Source of the DNA: JAJTFW01 sp031411335
GTDB lineage: Bacteria; Bacteroidota; Bacteroidia; AKYH767-A; OLB10
Direction of reading: 5' to 3'
Length of the DNA stretch: 11,788 nucleotides
NCBI GenBank assembly: GCA_031411335.1
Contig: JANOAX010000064.1
Location: 1 to 11,788 of the forward strand
The stretch's first letter is position 1, and each line of letters begins with the position of its first letter. Below, one piece after another: positions 1-7,362 of this stretch. A program made the position numbers and the translations under genes. The notes under the pieces were generated by a model. It was not told the origin of the DNA. It made no database searches and was given only the letters and a program-made list of their open reading frames with translations.

Positions 1-2879
1 GGACCGAATTTTTCCAAGTCTTTAAAATTTACTTTCTCTTTTGAACCGATCACTGCGATTCTGTATTTTTTTCCTTTGATATACTTTTGATGAAATGTTT
101 CTACATCTTTAATAGACATGGTCGATATTTTTTCATACGTCTCTTTTCTCAAATCATAATTGATTCCTAATTTCTTTAATCCGTGGTAGGACCTGATGAT
201 TTCCATCTTAGTGATTCGATCGCTTGCTATACCTTGTAATACTCCTTCTTTTGCTTGAGTATATGATTTTTCCGATACAGGCATCACTTGCAATAATTCC
301 ATCATGCCGTCAAGTGCTTCTGGTAATTTATCGGCTTGCGTACCAATATAGGCCATGTTTAAATAGGAACGATCTAGACGGCTTGGTGAAACATATCTAG
401 AACTCACCGAATAAGCTAATGCTTTGCTTTCTCTCATCGTTTGAAATACAGGCGACGACATGCTTCCACCAAAATAGCGACTGTACATTTGTACCATAGG
501 CTGAATATTTTTGTCGTAAGCTCCACCTTTAGATAAGAATTGTACTTCCGCTTGCTTCATTTCATAATTCACGAAAAATACTTTTCCATCATCAGTCGCC
601 TCTTCTGTAAATACTTTTCCTTTTGTAACCGCTTGGAATCCGCGTGGAGTTTTGTGAAATTTATTGAGCAACTCGATCAACTTTGGCGTTTCTAAGGTTC
701 CATAATAATCGATACGATGCATATATCCCGTAAGGTTACGAAGCAAGACCGCTAAATCCTTTCCTGTAATTTGCTTTAATTCTTCTTCACTCATCAAATA
801 AGTAGCTGCCGACTCGGGACCAAACCGAGCATATGAAGAAACGCGCGACAATATTTCATTCTTATTTAACTTGGCGTTCTCTCTTTTCTTTAGAATATCA
901 TCCACTAAATTTTTCAACGCTTCTTCGTCCGCAACCGGACCAGCTAACAAGCTCTCTAATAAAAGTAAAGCTGATGTAAAATTGCTACTGATTCCCTCTA
1001 AGCGAATATTGATTTCATCTTCACTAGCAAAAGCAGAATAAGAACAACCTAATTTGTAGAATTCTTCTTGAAGTTGAGATGCCGTGAATTTATCGTTTCC
1101 TAAATAATCCACGTACTGCATAATGAGCGGCCAACGCTTATCTTGCGCATTGCCCATCTCCACCGTATAACTCATCGAAAATAAATTATTCTCTGTATTT
1201 TTTACGGAGTACACAGGAATTGAACTCTTCAATTTATTGGTTTGAATGGAGGTTGCATAATCAATGAAAACAGGTGAGATGGGCTTCACTTTATTTTCCA
1301 TGATTGTCTTTAAAAACGGCGATTGCATATCTCTGTTCATGACAACTGGTGTGATAGAAGGTTTTTCAACTTTAACCGAATTCTCATCTACCCCACTTCT
1401 CTTGAACACGATAACATAATTATCTCCATACCAATCACGAACAAATTGTATCACTTGCTGTTTATTGATTTTTGATAATCGATCTAATCGATTTACAACA
1501 TCCTTATAAGGAACTCCATCCAACTCAGCATTCAACATGGCAGAGGCTCGACTGAAATTACTTTCATATGCTTTTTCTTGCTCTAATTTTAAATTATTTA
1601 TTACTGCAGTGATCATCCAATCGGGAAAGTTTCCCATCTTCATTTCCATAATTTGTCCCAATAAAAGGTCACGAACTTGTTCTAACGTTTGTCCTTCTCT
1701 TGGTCGACCCGAAAACATATGCACACTGTAATCTTTCATGATATCAGTAGACGATCCAGCACTCAATACTTTTTGTTTTGTATTCAAATTAATGTCAAGA
1801 AGTCCGGCTTGTCCATTCGATAAAATATAATCTACCACAGTTAATAAATCAGCATCCAGTGAATTCGCACCTTTAAAACGGAATCCCATCATCATACTCT
1901 CTGCATCAGGTCCCCACACTTCTTTTACCACAGGCATTTTTATAAATTTTTCATTCGCTACACTAAAAGGTGGTATATCCTTTGGCATCATCTTGCCAAA
2001 TTTCTCACTAATAATTCGAATAGCTTCATCCGGATCAAAATCGCCACTTAGTGCAAAGACCATATTATTGGGAGTATAATAGGTATCAAAATATTTTTGA
2101 ATAGCCACCAGCGATGGACTTTTCAAATGTTCAATCGTTCCAATGGTAGTTTGAGTTCCGTATTGATGGTTCTCAAATAATGAAGCATATAAAGTTTCAT
2201 ACACCTTGGAGTTATCTCTGTCAAGAGAAATGTTCTTTTCTTCATAAACCGCTTCTAATTCAGTATGAAATAGACGCATCACTAATTTCCGAAAGCGTTC
2301 AGCCTCTACCGTTAGGAAATTTTCAAGCTGATTGCTCGGAACATTATTGATATAAACCGTTTGTTCATTCGAGGTATATGCATTTACTTGCGTAACACCC
2401 AGCCCTTCCATCATCTTATCAAACTCATTTGGAATAGCAAATTTGGCAGCCTCTCCTGAAATGGAATCAATTTTATGATACATTCGTTTGCGCAACGTTG
2501 AATCTTTCAGCGCTCCATATTGTTCATACAAACTCACGATGGTATCTAATAAAGGCTTTTCCTTAGAAAAATCATTAGTTCCATAAACATCCGTTCCCTT
2601 AAAAAGTAAATGTTCTAGGTAATGAGCTAATCCAGTGTGGTCTGATGGGTCTTGCTTCGATCCAGATTTTACGCCGATCATCGATTGAAACCTTGGCTCA
2701 TCTTTATAAACCGACAAATAAACTTTTAATCCGTTTTCTAGCGTATAAATTCTCGCTTTTAACGGGTCGCCAGCTACTGTGTCATATGGAATAGAAGCGG
2801 CTAATTCTGTTTGAGAATAGCCCATCAACGGTAGAAAACCCATCACCAAGAGGACGAGTAGTTGCTTAACTTTTTGCAT
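1..2879 (-). CDS. Secreted M16 family zinc metallopeptidase (insulinase/pitrilysin-like), C-terminus cut by window edge
   Basis: The minus-strand frame stays open from an ATG at 2879-2877 to the window edge, giving 959 codons without a stop. The N-terminus (MQKVKQ, then a hydrophobic run ending GYSQ) looks like a Sec signal peptide without a lipobox cysteine, so a periplasmic or exported location is inferred. The inverted zinc motif HYLEH is at residues 86-90 (2624-2610): H86 and H90 bind zinc and E89 is the catalytic base. The third zinc ligand is probably E214 in the stretch ELEAVYEEK, about residues 207-215. The region between them is roughly 47 residues longer than in insulin-degrading enzyme. 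The C-terminal half has the inactive-module signature, with RYFGG followed by a long M16 helix, so this is a double-module enzyme that should form a closed chamber for peptide degradation. From family length, probably only some 10-20 residues are missing beyond position 1. A consensus promoter box lies 20 nt upstream. Confidence 0.93.
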   Translation of the reverse strand, partial: MQKVKQLLVLLVMGFLPLMGYSQTELAASIPYDTVAGDPLKARIYTLENGLKVYLSVYKDEPRFQSMIGVKSGSKQDPSDHTGLAHYLEHLLFKGTDVYGTNDFSKEKPLLDTIVSLYEQYGALKDSTLRKRMYHKIDSISGEAAKFAIPNEFDKMMEGLGVTQVNAYTSNEQTVYINNVPSNQLENFLTVEAERFRKLVMRLFHTELEAVYEEKNISLDRDNSKVYETLYASLFENHQYGTQTTIGTIEHLKSPSLVAIQKYFDTYYTPNNMVFALSGDFDPDEAIRIISEKFGKMMPKDIPPFSVANEKFIKMPVVKEVWGPDAESMMMGFRFKGANSLDADLLTVVDYILSNGQAGLLDINLNTKQKVLSAGSSTDIMKDYSVHMFSGRPREGQTLEQVRDLLLGQIMEMKMGNFPDWMITAVINNLKLEQEKAYESNFSRASAMLNAELDGVPYKDVVNRLDRLSKINKQQVIQFVRDWYGDNYVIVFKRSGVDENSVKVEKPSITPVVMNRDMQSPFLKTIMENKVKPISPVFIDYATSIQTNKLKSSIPVYSVKNTENNLFSMSYTVEMGNAQDKRWPLIMQYVDYLGNDKFTASQLQEEFYKLGCSYSAFASEDEINIRLEGISSNFTSALLLLESLLAGPVADEEALKNLVDDILKKRENAKLNKNEILSRVSSYARFGPESAATYLMSEEELKQITGKDLAVLLRNLTGYMHRIDYYGTLETPKLIELLNKFHKTPRGFQAVTKGKVFTEEATDDGKVFFVNYEMKQAEVQFLSKGGAYDKNIQPMVQMYSRYFGGSMSSPVFQTMRESKALAYSVSSRYVSPSRLDRSYLNMAYIGTQADKLPEALDGMMELLQVMPVSEKSYTQAKEGVLQGIASDRITKMEIIRSYHGLKKLGINYDLRKETYEKISTMSIKDVETFHQKYIKGKKYRIAVIGSKEKVNFKDLEKFG

Positions 2880-2900
2880 TTTTTTAAATATTTTAAGCTT

Positions 2901-2936
2901 CAAAAGTAGAAAAGGGAAACGATTTGATCCGCCAAA
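2901..2936 (-). promoter_or_regulatory. Bacteroidota-type promoter for the M16 peptidase gene
   Basis: Read on the minus strand, TACTTTTG at 2908-2901 matches the Bacteroidota -7 box TAnnTTTG at every defined position. A TTTG at 2936-2933 could be the -33 box, but the spacer is 24 nt, slightly longer than usual. The -7 box ends 21 nt before the ATG at 2879, so a short leader is expected. The -7 box is seen directly; promoter activity is inferred. Confidence 0.55.
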
Positions 2937-2993
2937 TCAGAAGATTTACCCGATCCAACATGCAACAGACGGAGTTTTACTTTTTTAGATGAG

Positions 2994-3011
2994 TACTTTT
3001 TAGCATTTTTG
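2994..3011 (+). promoter_or_regulatory. Weak promoter candidates for the type IX cargo gene
   Basis: Two near-matches to TAnnTTTG lie just upstream of the ATG at 3019: TACTTTTT at 2994-3001 and CATTTTTG at 3004-3011, each differing at one position. No clear -33 TTTG is at the expected distance. If the second box is used, the transcript would start almost at the ATG and be leaderless or nearly so. No Shine-Dalgarno sequence is visible here. Confidence 0.25.
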
Positions 3012-3018
3012 TACATCC

Positions 3019-5490
3019 ATGAAACGGATTCATAGCCTTCTTCTACTATTTCTTGTCACTATCTGCCATTCCTCAAGTTTTGCACAAACTTTAGAAGGAA
3101 GGTATTGGTATTTTGGAAACCAAGCCGGTTTAGATTTTAATACCGTCCCGCCTACCGCAATAACCAATGGCGCAATGAGTGCTTTTGAAGGATGTGCCAC
3201 AATTTCAGATGTAAATGGCGTCCTTCAATTTTACACAAATGGAAATATGGTCTGGGATAAAACGCATACTCCCATGCCTTCCGGTACTGGATTGAATGGG
3301 GATGGCGCCGCTACACAAACTGCGATTATTGTTCCTAAGCCTGCTACACCTGGTACTTATTATATTTTTACTGTTGATACGAATGGTGGTCCGCGTGGAC
3401 TCTGTTACAGTGAAGTGGATATGAGTTTGAATGGAGGTAACGGCGATGTTACCGTGAAAAATGTCACCCTAACTACTCCTGTCACTGAAAAGTTAACCGC
3501 CGTACGACATGCAAATGGAATTGATGCTTTTGTCATTGTTCATGGATGGAATAACGGCGATTTTTTAGCTTTTGAAATCACTCCAAGCGGCGTTTCATTA
3601 ACTCCTATTACATCAACTGTGGGAGTAGTTCATGGAGGTAATTTTACTAATTCACATGGTTACTTAAAAGCCAGTTCAAATGCACAGAAATTGGCTTGTG
3701 CTATTCGAGGACTAAAAGTATGTGAGATCTTCGATTTCAATAATATCACGGGTCAAATTTCAAATCCTATAAACATCACTTTTACACCTCAAATTTATGG
3801 TGTCGAATTTTCTCCGGATAGTCGATTTGTTTATGTTGGAACTACGAGTAATCCAGGTCAAATTTTTCAGTATGATTTAAATGCTGGAAGTAATGCGGCT
3901 ATCATTGCTTCAGGACAATCTATTGGAACTGTTCCTGGTTTCATTGGTGGATTGCAACTTGGCATTGATGGGAAAATTTATGTTTGCCAATTTCAATCAA
4001 CTTCCTTGGCATCAATAGATCAGCCCTTATTGCTTGGCGCTGCTGCTGGATTTGCCCCAAACACTTTATTCTTAGGAGGAAAATTGGGTCAATATGGCTT
4101 ACCTAATTTTCTGCAAAGTTTCTTTATAGTTGCTGATTTTACCTATGCAGATACTTGTTCAAGATTTCCAACACAATTTACAACTGTTTTCCCTGCTCCC
4201 GATTCTGTTAGATGGGATTTTGGTGATCCGGCTTCAGGTATTTTTAATTTGAGTAATCAGATAAATCCTCAGCATACTTTTAATGCAAGTGGAAGTTATT
4301 TGGTAACTGCGGTAGTTTGGCAAGGATTATTAAGGGATACAGTTCGATATACTATTCAAATCATCGAGACCCCTGATCCAGATTTGGGCAGTGATTTTAC
4401 AGCCTGTCTTGGAACCATTGTTACTTTGAATCCTGGTTCCTTTCCTGGACAAACTATATTATGGCAAAACAATACTTCTACATTAACTTTTGACGCAGAC
4501 ACCACCAATACTTTTTGGGTAAGAATTGATAATTTAGGATGTATTGGTGAAGATACTGTAGACGGAATTTTTAATGATTCACCAGTAGTCGATTTAGGCC
4601 TCACTATTAATGCTTGCGACAGTGATACCGTTGTTTTAGATGCTGGTAATGTTGGTGCAACTTTCATATGGCAAAATGGAACAACTAACCAAACATTAGC
4701 GGTTACTACTTCTGGAAATTATTCAGTAACGGTAACCCAAAACAATTGCTCAACAATAGATGATGTCGATGTGATTTTTTCTCCTGCTCCTTTTGTAGCT
4801 TTCGGTCCTGATACTACATTATGTAAAGGGTTTCCTATCTTTTTAGATGCTACTAATCCATCGGCTACTTATTTGTGGCAAGATGGTACCACCGACCAAT
4901 TTATATTCGCTGAAGATCCAGGTGTGTACTCCGTAATCGTATCCATCAACAACTGTACAGCTTCTGATACTATTATTCTCGATCAACAAGATAAACCGAA
5001 TGTTAGTTTTGGTGAAGATTCTATCCTTTGTGCAGGTCAACCCTTGGTGTTAAGCGCTTACAATTATGGAGCTACTTACTCTTGGCAAGATGGGTCTACA
5101 GACTCTTTATTTCAACCTCGAATTACAGGAAAATATTATGCAACGGCAATCAATCAATGTGGTGTTTCGGCAGACACCATCGAACTTACTTTTAATATTT
5201 GCAATTGCTTAGTGTATTTGCCCAATGCTTTTACGCCCAATCACGATACTAAAAACGAGACCTATAATTACAAGGCGAACTGTACTGATTTTCAAGTTCG
5301 GTTAGATATCTATACTCGCTTCGGGCAATTAATATTTAGCTCTGAAAATCCAGATATCGGCTGGGATGGCACTTATAATAATCAGGACGCACCTGTCGGA
5401 GTTTACACTTATGCTCTGAAATACTCTGGCTACGATAATGGTCGTTTTCTAGAAGAAGTAGATCGCGGAACTTTTTTATTATTCCGCTAA
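3019..5490 (+). CDS. Large secreted surface protein with PKD/Ig-like repeats and type B type IX secretion sorting domain
   Basis: This 823-residue protein starts with a Sec signal peptide (residues 1-23, ending SSSFAQ). The N-terminal half, about 24-370, begins RYWYFGNQAGLDF and continues with EGCATISD, YYIFTVD and repeated strand patterns of the kind seen in propeller-like Bacteroidota surface proteins. A PKD-like domain spans roughly 372-446 (core WDFGDP). Four Ig-like repeats of about 65 residues follow, near 454-517, 522-586, 591-655 and 660-727, each with two cysteines and a WQ(D/N)G(T/S)T-like core. The C-terminus, about 729-823, has the gliding motility-associated type B sorting signature: YLPNAFTPN, then IYTRFGQLIF and WDGTYN. 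The protein is expected to cross the outer membrane by the type IX system and be released or anchored. Its substrate or ligand cannot be read from the sequence; adhesion or glycan binding is only a guess. It stands alone between a divergent gene and a terminator. Confidence 0.9.
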   Translation: MKRIHSLLLLFLVTICHSSSFAQTLEGRYWYFGNQAGLDFNTVPPTAITNGAMSAFEGCATISDVNGVLQFYTNGNMVWDKTHTPMPSGTGLNGDGAATQTAIIVPKPATPGTYYIFTVDTNGGPRGLCYSEVDMSLNGGNGDVTVKNVTLTTPVTEKLTAVRHANGIDAFVIVHGWNNGDFLAFEITPSGVSLTPITSTVGVVHGGNFTNSHGYLKASSNAQKLACAIRGLKVCEIFDFNNITGQISNPINITFTPQIYGVEFSPDSRFVYVGTTSNPGQIFQYDLNAGSNAAIIASGQSIGTVPGFIGGLQLGIDGKIYVCQFQSTSLASIDQPLLLGAAAGFAPNTLFLGGKLGQYGLPNFLQSFFIVADFTYADTCSRFPTQFTTVFPAPDSVRWDFGDPASGIFNLSNQINPQHTFNASGSYLVTAVVWQGLLRDTVRYTIQIIETPDPDLGSDFTACLGTIVTLNPGSFPGQTILWQNNTSTLTFDADTTNTFWVRIDNLGCIGEDTVDGIFNDSPVVDLGLTINACDSDTVVLDAGNVGATFIWQNGTTNQTLAVTTSGNYSVTVTQNNCSTIDDVDVIFSPAPFVAFGPDTTLCKGFPIFLDATNPSATYLWQDGTTDQFIFAEDPGVYSVIVSINNCTASDTIILDQQDKPNVSFGEDSILCAGQPLVLSAYNYGATYSWQDGSTDSLFQPRITGKYYATAINQCGVSADTIELTFNICNCLVYLPNAFTPNHDTKNETYNYKANCTDFQVRLDIYTRFGQLIFSSENPDIGWDGTYNNQDAPVGVYTYALKYSGYDNGRFLEEVDRGTFLLFR
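4378..5199 (+). repeat. Four tandem Ig-like domain repeats inside the type IX cargo gene
   Basis: Four protein repeats of 64-68 residues follow one another. Cysteine pairs are C463/C508, C533/C577, C602/C646 and C671/C714. Shared positions include an initial (L/F)G(x)D, a WQ(D/N)G(S/T)T core (shortened to WQNN in the first unit) and a closing aromatic-strand-cysteine-D/T pattern. Repeats 2-4 are more alike than repeat 1. The DNA of the units is clearly diverged, so this is old domain duplication and not a recent tandem expansion. Confidence 0.8.
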
Positions 5491-5521
5491 TTTTGTTTTT
5501 AGTGATTGTAATTGGGTCGAG

Positions 5522-5545
5522 AAAGAATAGTTAAGCTATTTTTTT
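5522..5545 (+). terminator. Probable rho-independent terminator after the type IX cargo gene
   Basis: AATAG (5526-5530), loop TTAAG and CTATT (5536-5540) form a short stem that runs into a T tract through 5545. The stem can be extended outward by A-T pairs and one G-T wobble to 5522/5544. It lies 32 nt after the stop at 5490. It is AT-rich and therefore weak, but correctly placed. Confidence 0.4.
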
Positions 5546-5594
5546 CACAGTTAAGTTTACTTTCCGAAGCTTCGAATTGAAGCTAAGTCTGGAA

Positions 5595-5643
5595 ATCCAA
5601 AATCTAACATCTAACCACCAACCTCCAACCTCCAACATCCAAC
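5595..5643. repeat. Degenerate heptanucleotide tandem repeat, seven units
   Basis: Seven contiguous 7-mers can be laid out: ATCCAAA (5595), ATCTAAC (5602), ATCTAAC (5609), CACCAAC (5616), CTCCAAC (5623), CTCCAAC (5630) and ATCCAAC (5637). Six end in AAC, two adjacent pairs are identical, and period 7 holds throughout the 49 bp. The top strand contains no G here, giving strong strand asymmetry. The function is unknown. Confidence 0.8.
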
Positions 5644-5725
5644 GATGTTAATAAATTAACTCTTCTCTACTCATTCCTTTGAGGAACAACATCTACTTTT
5701 AATAGTAAAGGCCGAGGCAGAAACT

Positions 5726-5733
5726 TATCTTTG
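5726..5733 (+). promoter_or_regulatory. Promoter -7 box upstream of the UPF0173 hydrolase gene
   Basis: TATCTTTG matches the Bacteroidota -7 consensus TAnnTTTG at all defined positions, 52 nt before the ATG at 5786. I see no clear TTTG at the -33 position; a TTTT at 5697-5700 is the nearest approximation. It would drive the hydrolase and possibly parA and parB, since no equally good box is seen between these genes. Confidence 0.5.
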
Positions 5734-5740
5734 CCTGAAT

Positions 5741-5753
5741 GCCAAAAATTGGC
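5741..5753. promoter_or_regulatory. Small inverted repeat just downstream of the -7 box (possible operator)
   Basis: GCCAA-AAA-TTGGC is a perfect 5-bp inverted repeat with a 3-nt centre, starting 8 nt after the -7 box. It therefore sits close to the expected transcription start. The position fits a repressor site or a small 5' UTR hairpin, but no regulator is encoded nearby. Confidence 0.3.
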
Positions 5754-5785
5754 TTTACACCCATTCAAAAAAAATATAGTTTAGT

Positions 5786-6466
5786 ATGATTATCACTTAT
5801 TTAGGACATTCTTGCTTTACCGTTGAGGTAAATAATTCTGTTCTTCTATTTGATCCGTTTATTAGTCCAAATGAATTGGCTTCTTCCATCGATATTAAGA
5901 AGTTAATGCCGGACTACATCTTAATTTCTCATGGACACCAGGACCATATTGCGGACGCGGTTTCTATCGCAAAGCAAAGCGGCGCCACCATTATTAGCAA
6001 TTGGGAAATCGTTAATTGGCTTAGTAGTCAAGGTGTTGAGAAATCGCATCCCATGAATATTGGCGGACACTGGATTTTTGATTTTGGAAAGGTAAAATGT
6101 GTGAATGCGGTTCATAGTTCTTCACTGCCTGATGGTTCTTACGGTGGAAATCCAATGGGATTTTTGTTAGAAACAAAAGAAGGGAACATATACTATGCTG
6201 GTGATACTGCGTTAACTTTAGACATGAAATTGATAGGCGATTACAAGAAAATTGATGTTGCCTTTTTGCCCATCGGAAATAACTTTACGATGGGAATTGA
6301 TAATGCTGTTATCGCAAGTGATTTCATCCATTGCGATAAAATTATAGGAATGCATTACGATACTTTTGGATATATTAAGATTGATCAGGACGAAGCTTTT
6401 GGTAAGTTTGCAGCTGCCGGAAAAGAGCTTTTATTAATGCAAATTGGAAATAGTATTACAATATAA
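5786..6466 (+). CDS. UPF0173-type metal-dependent hydrolase, metallo-beta-lactamase fold
   Basis: This 226-residue protein begins MIITYLGHSCF, the typical opening of UlaG/UPF0173-like hydrolases. The metal-binding motif is HGHQDH (H49, H51, D53, H54). Further ligands are H110 in AVHSSS, D140 in YYAGDTAL and H190 in GMHYDTF, so both metal sites look complete. Length is normal for the family, and with no signal peptide a cytoplasmic location is expected. The physiological substrate is unknown for most members; phosphodiester or lactone hydrolysis is possible from the fold alone. The ATG lacks a Shine-Dalgarno site but has an A-rich upstream stretch. The stop is 38 nt before parA with no evident terminator, so it may be cotranscribed with the partition genes. 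Confidence 0.88.
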   Translation: MIITYLGHSCFTVEVNNSVLLFDPFISPNELASSIDIKKLMPDYILISHGHQDHIADAVSIAKQSGATIISNWEIVNWLSSQGVEKSHPMNIGGHWIFDFGKVKCVNAVHSSSLPDGSYGGNPMGFLLETKEGNIYYAGDTALTLDMKLIGDYKKIDVAFLPIGNNFTMGIDNAVIASDFIHCDKIIGMHYDTFGYIKIDQDEAFGKFAAAGKELLLMQIGNSITI

Positions 6467-6504
6467 TTCAGTAGTTTACATAATTCATCGAAAGCCCTAC
6501 TTAA

Positions 6505-7341
6505 ATGGCAAAAATAATAGCAATAGCGAATCAGAAAGGCGGCGTAGGTAAAACTACAACGGCAATAAATCTAGCGGCAAGTCTGGCTGTCCTTGAATAC
6601 CGCACTCTTTTGGTAGATGCCGATCCACAAGCAAATGCTACTTCTGGCGTTGGCTTCGATCCGCGCACCGTAAAGACATCAATCTACGAATGCATCATTA
6701 ATGATGTGAATCCAAAGGATATTATTCTTGAAACGAAAACGCCGCACCTTTTTCTTCTTCCTTCTCATATTGACTTAGTAGGTGCCGAGATCGAAATGAT
6801 CCAAATGCCTAACCGCGAACGGATGATGAAGCAAGTGTTGGAAACCGTTTCAGCCGATTTTGATTTTATCATCATCGATTGTTCGCCTTCACTCGGATTA
6901 ATTACCATCAACGCCCTTACTGGCGCCGATTCAGTGATTATTCCGGTGCAATGTGAGTATTTTGCTTTGGAAGGATTAGGAAAGCTTTTGAATACTATCA
7001 AAATTGTTCAAAGCCGCTTAAATCCAGATTTAGCAATTGAAGGGATTTTGTTAACGATGTACGACATGCGTTTGCGCTTAAGTAACCAAGTGGTGGAAGA
7101 AGTGAAAACTCATTTTCAAGATATCGTTTTCGATACCATCATTCAACGCAACACGAAATTAGGAGAAGCTCCAAGCTTCGGTGAAAGCATCATTATGCAC
7201 GATGCCGCTAGTAAGGGTGCTATCAACTATCTAAACCTCGCTCGTGAAATTCTTCAAAAGAATAATATGACGAGAATGTCGGCAGAAGAAAAAGTACTGA
7301 CCGAAAAAGTGATGGATAAATTAAAAATATCAGAGAACTAA
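6505..7341 (+). CDS. parA: Chromosome-partitioning ATPase ParA (Soj-type)
   Basis: This 278-residue MinD/ParA-family ATPase acts with ParB in chromosome segregation and origin positioning. The deviant Walker A motif KGGVGKTT is at residues 11-18, with signature lysine K11 and phosphate-binding K16. The A' motif DADPQANAT spans 38-46, and the Walker B region FIIIDCSPSLG spans 121-131. The QRNTKLGEAPSFG block, about 214-226, is typical of chromosomal Soj proteins. There is no N-terminal helix-turn-helix, so this is the short chromosomal type and not a plasmid P1-type ParA. A polar tail of about 20 residues (258-278, rich in K and E) extends past the usual end. parB follows 21 nt later and is probably cotranscribed. 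Confidence 0.96.
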   Translation: MAKIIAIANQKGGVGKTTTAINLAASLAVLEYRTLLVDADPQANATSGVGFDPRTVKTSIYECIINDVNPKDIILETKTPHLFLLPSHIDLVGAEIEMIQMPNRERMMKQVLETVSADFDFIIIDCSPSLGLITINALTGADSVIIPVQCEYFALEGLGKLLNTIKIVQSRLNPDLAIEGILLTMYDMRLRLSNQVVEEVKTHFQDIVFDTIIQRNTKLGEAPSFGESIIMHDAASKGAINYLNLAREILQKNNMTRMSAEEKVLTEKVMDKLKISEN

Positions 7342-7350
7342 TTTTTGATA

Positions 7351-7355
7351 AAGGA
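7351..7355 (+). promoter_or_regulatory. Shine-Dalgarno-like site before parB
   Basis: AAGGA lies 7 nt before the parB ATG at 7363. It is the clearest Shine-Dalgarno match in this window; most other starts here have only A-rich leaders, as is usual in Bacteroidota. It supports the chosen start. Confidence 0.5.
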
Positions 7356-7362
7356 ATAAATT

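Larger units (their letters stand above)
5491..5785. other. Intergenic region with terminator, palindrome, heptamer array and promoter box
   Basis: These 295 bases lie between the type IX cargo gene and the hydrolase gene. In order they hold a likely terminator (5522-5545), a perfect 10-bp palindrome CGAAGCTTCG (5565-5574), an overlapping inverted repeat AGCTTC/GAAGCT (5568-5573 with 5579-5584), seven degenerate heptamers (5595-5643), a TAnnTTTG box (5726-5733) and a 13-nt inverted repeat (5741-5753). No plausible gene is visible on either strand. Confidence 0.6.

Noticed and set aside
1537..1731. Short plus-strand reading frame within the M16 gene region
   Set aside because: It is antisense to a continuous, well-conserved M16 peptidase frame and has no family features.
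4356..5040. Two minus-strand reading frames opposite the type IX cargo gene
   Set aside because: They are shadows of the Ig-like repeat coding sequence; the plus-strand frame has clear domains and a sorting signal.
5786..6466. Beta-lactam resistance gene
   Set aside because: The fold is metallo-beta-lactamase but the sequence follows the UPF0173/UlaG pattern, with no signal peptide, so antibiotic hydrolysis is not supported.
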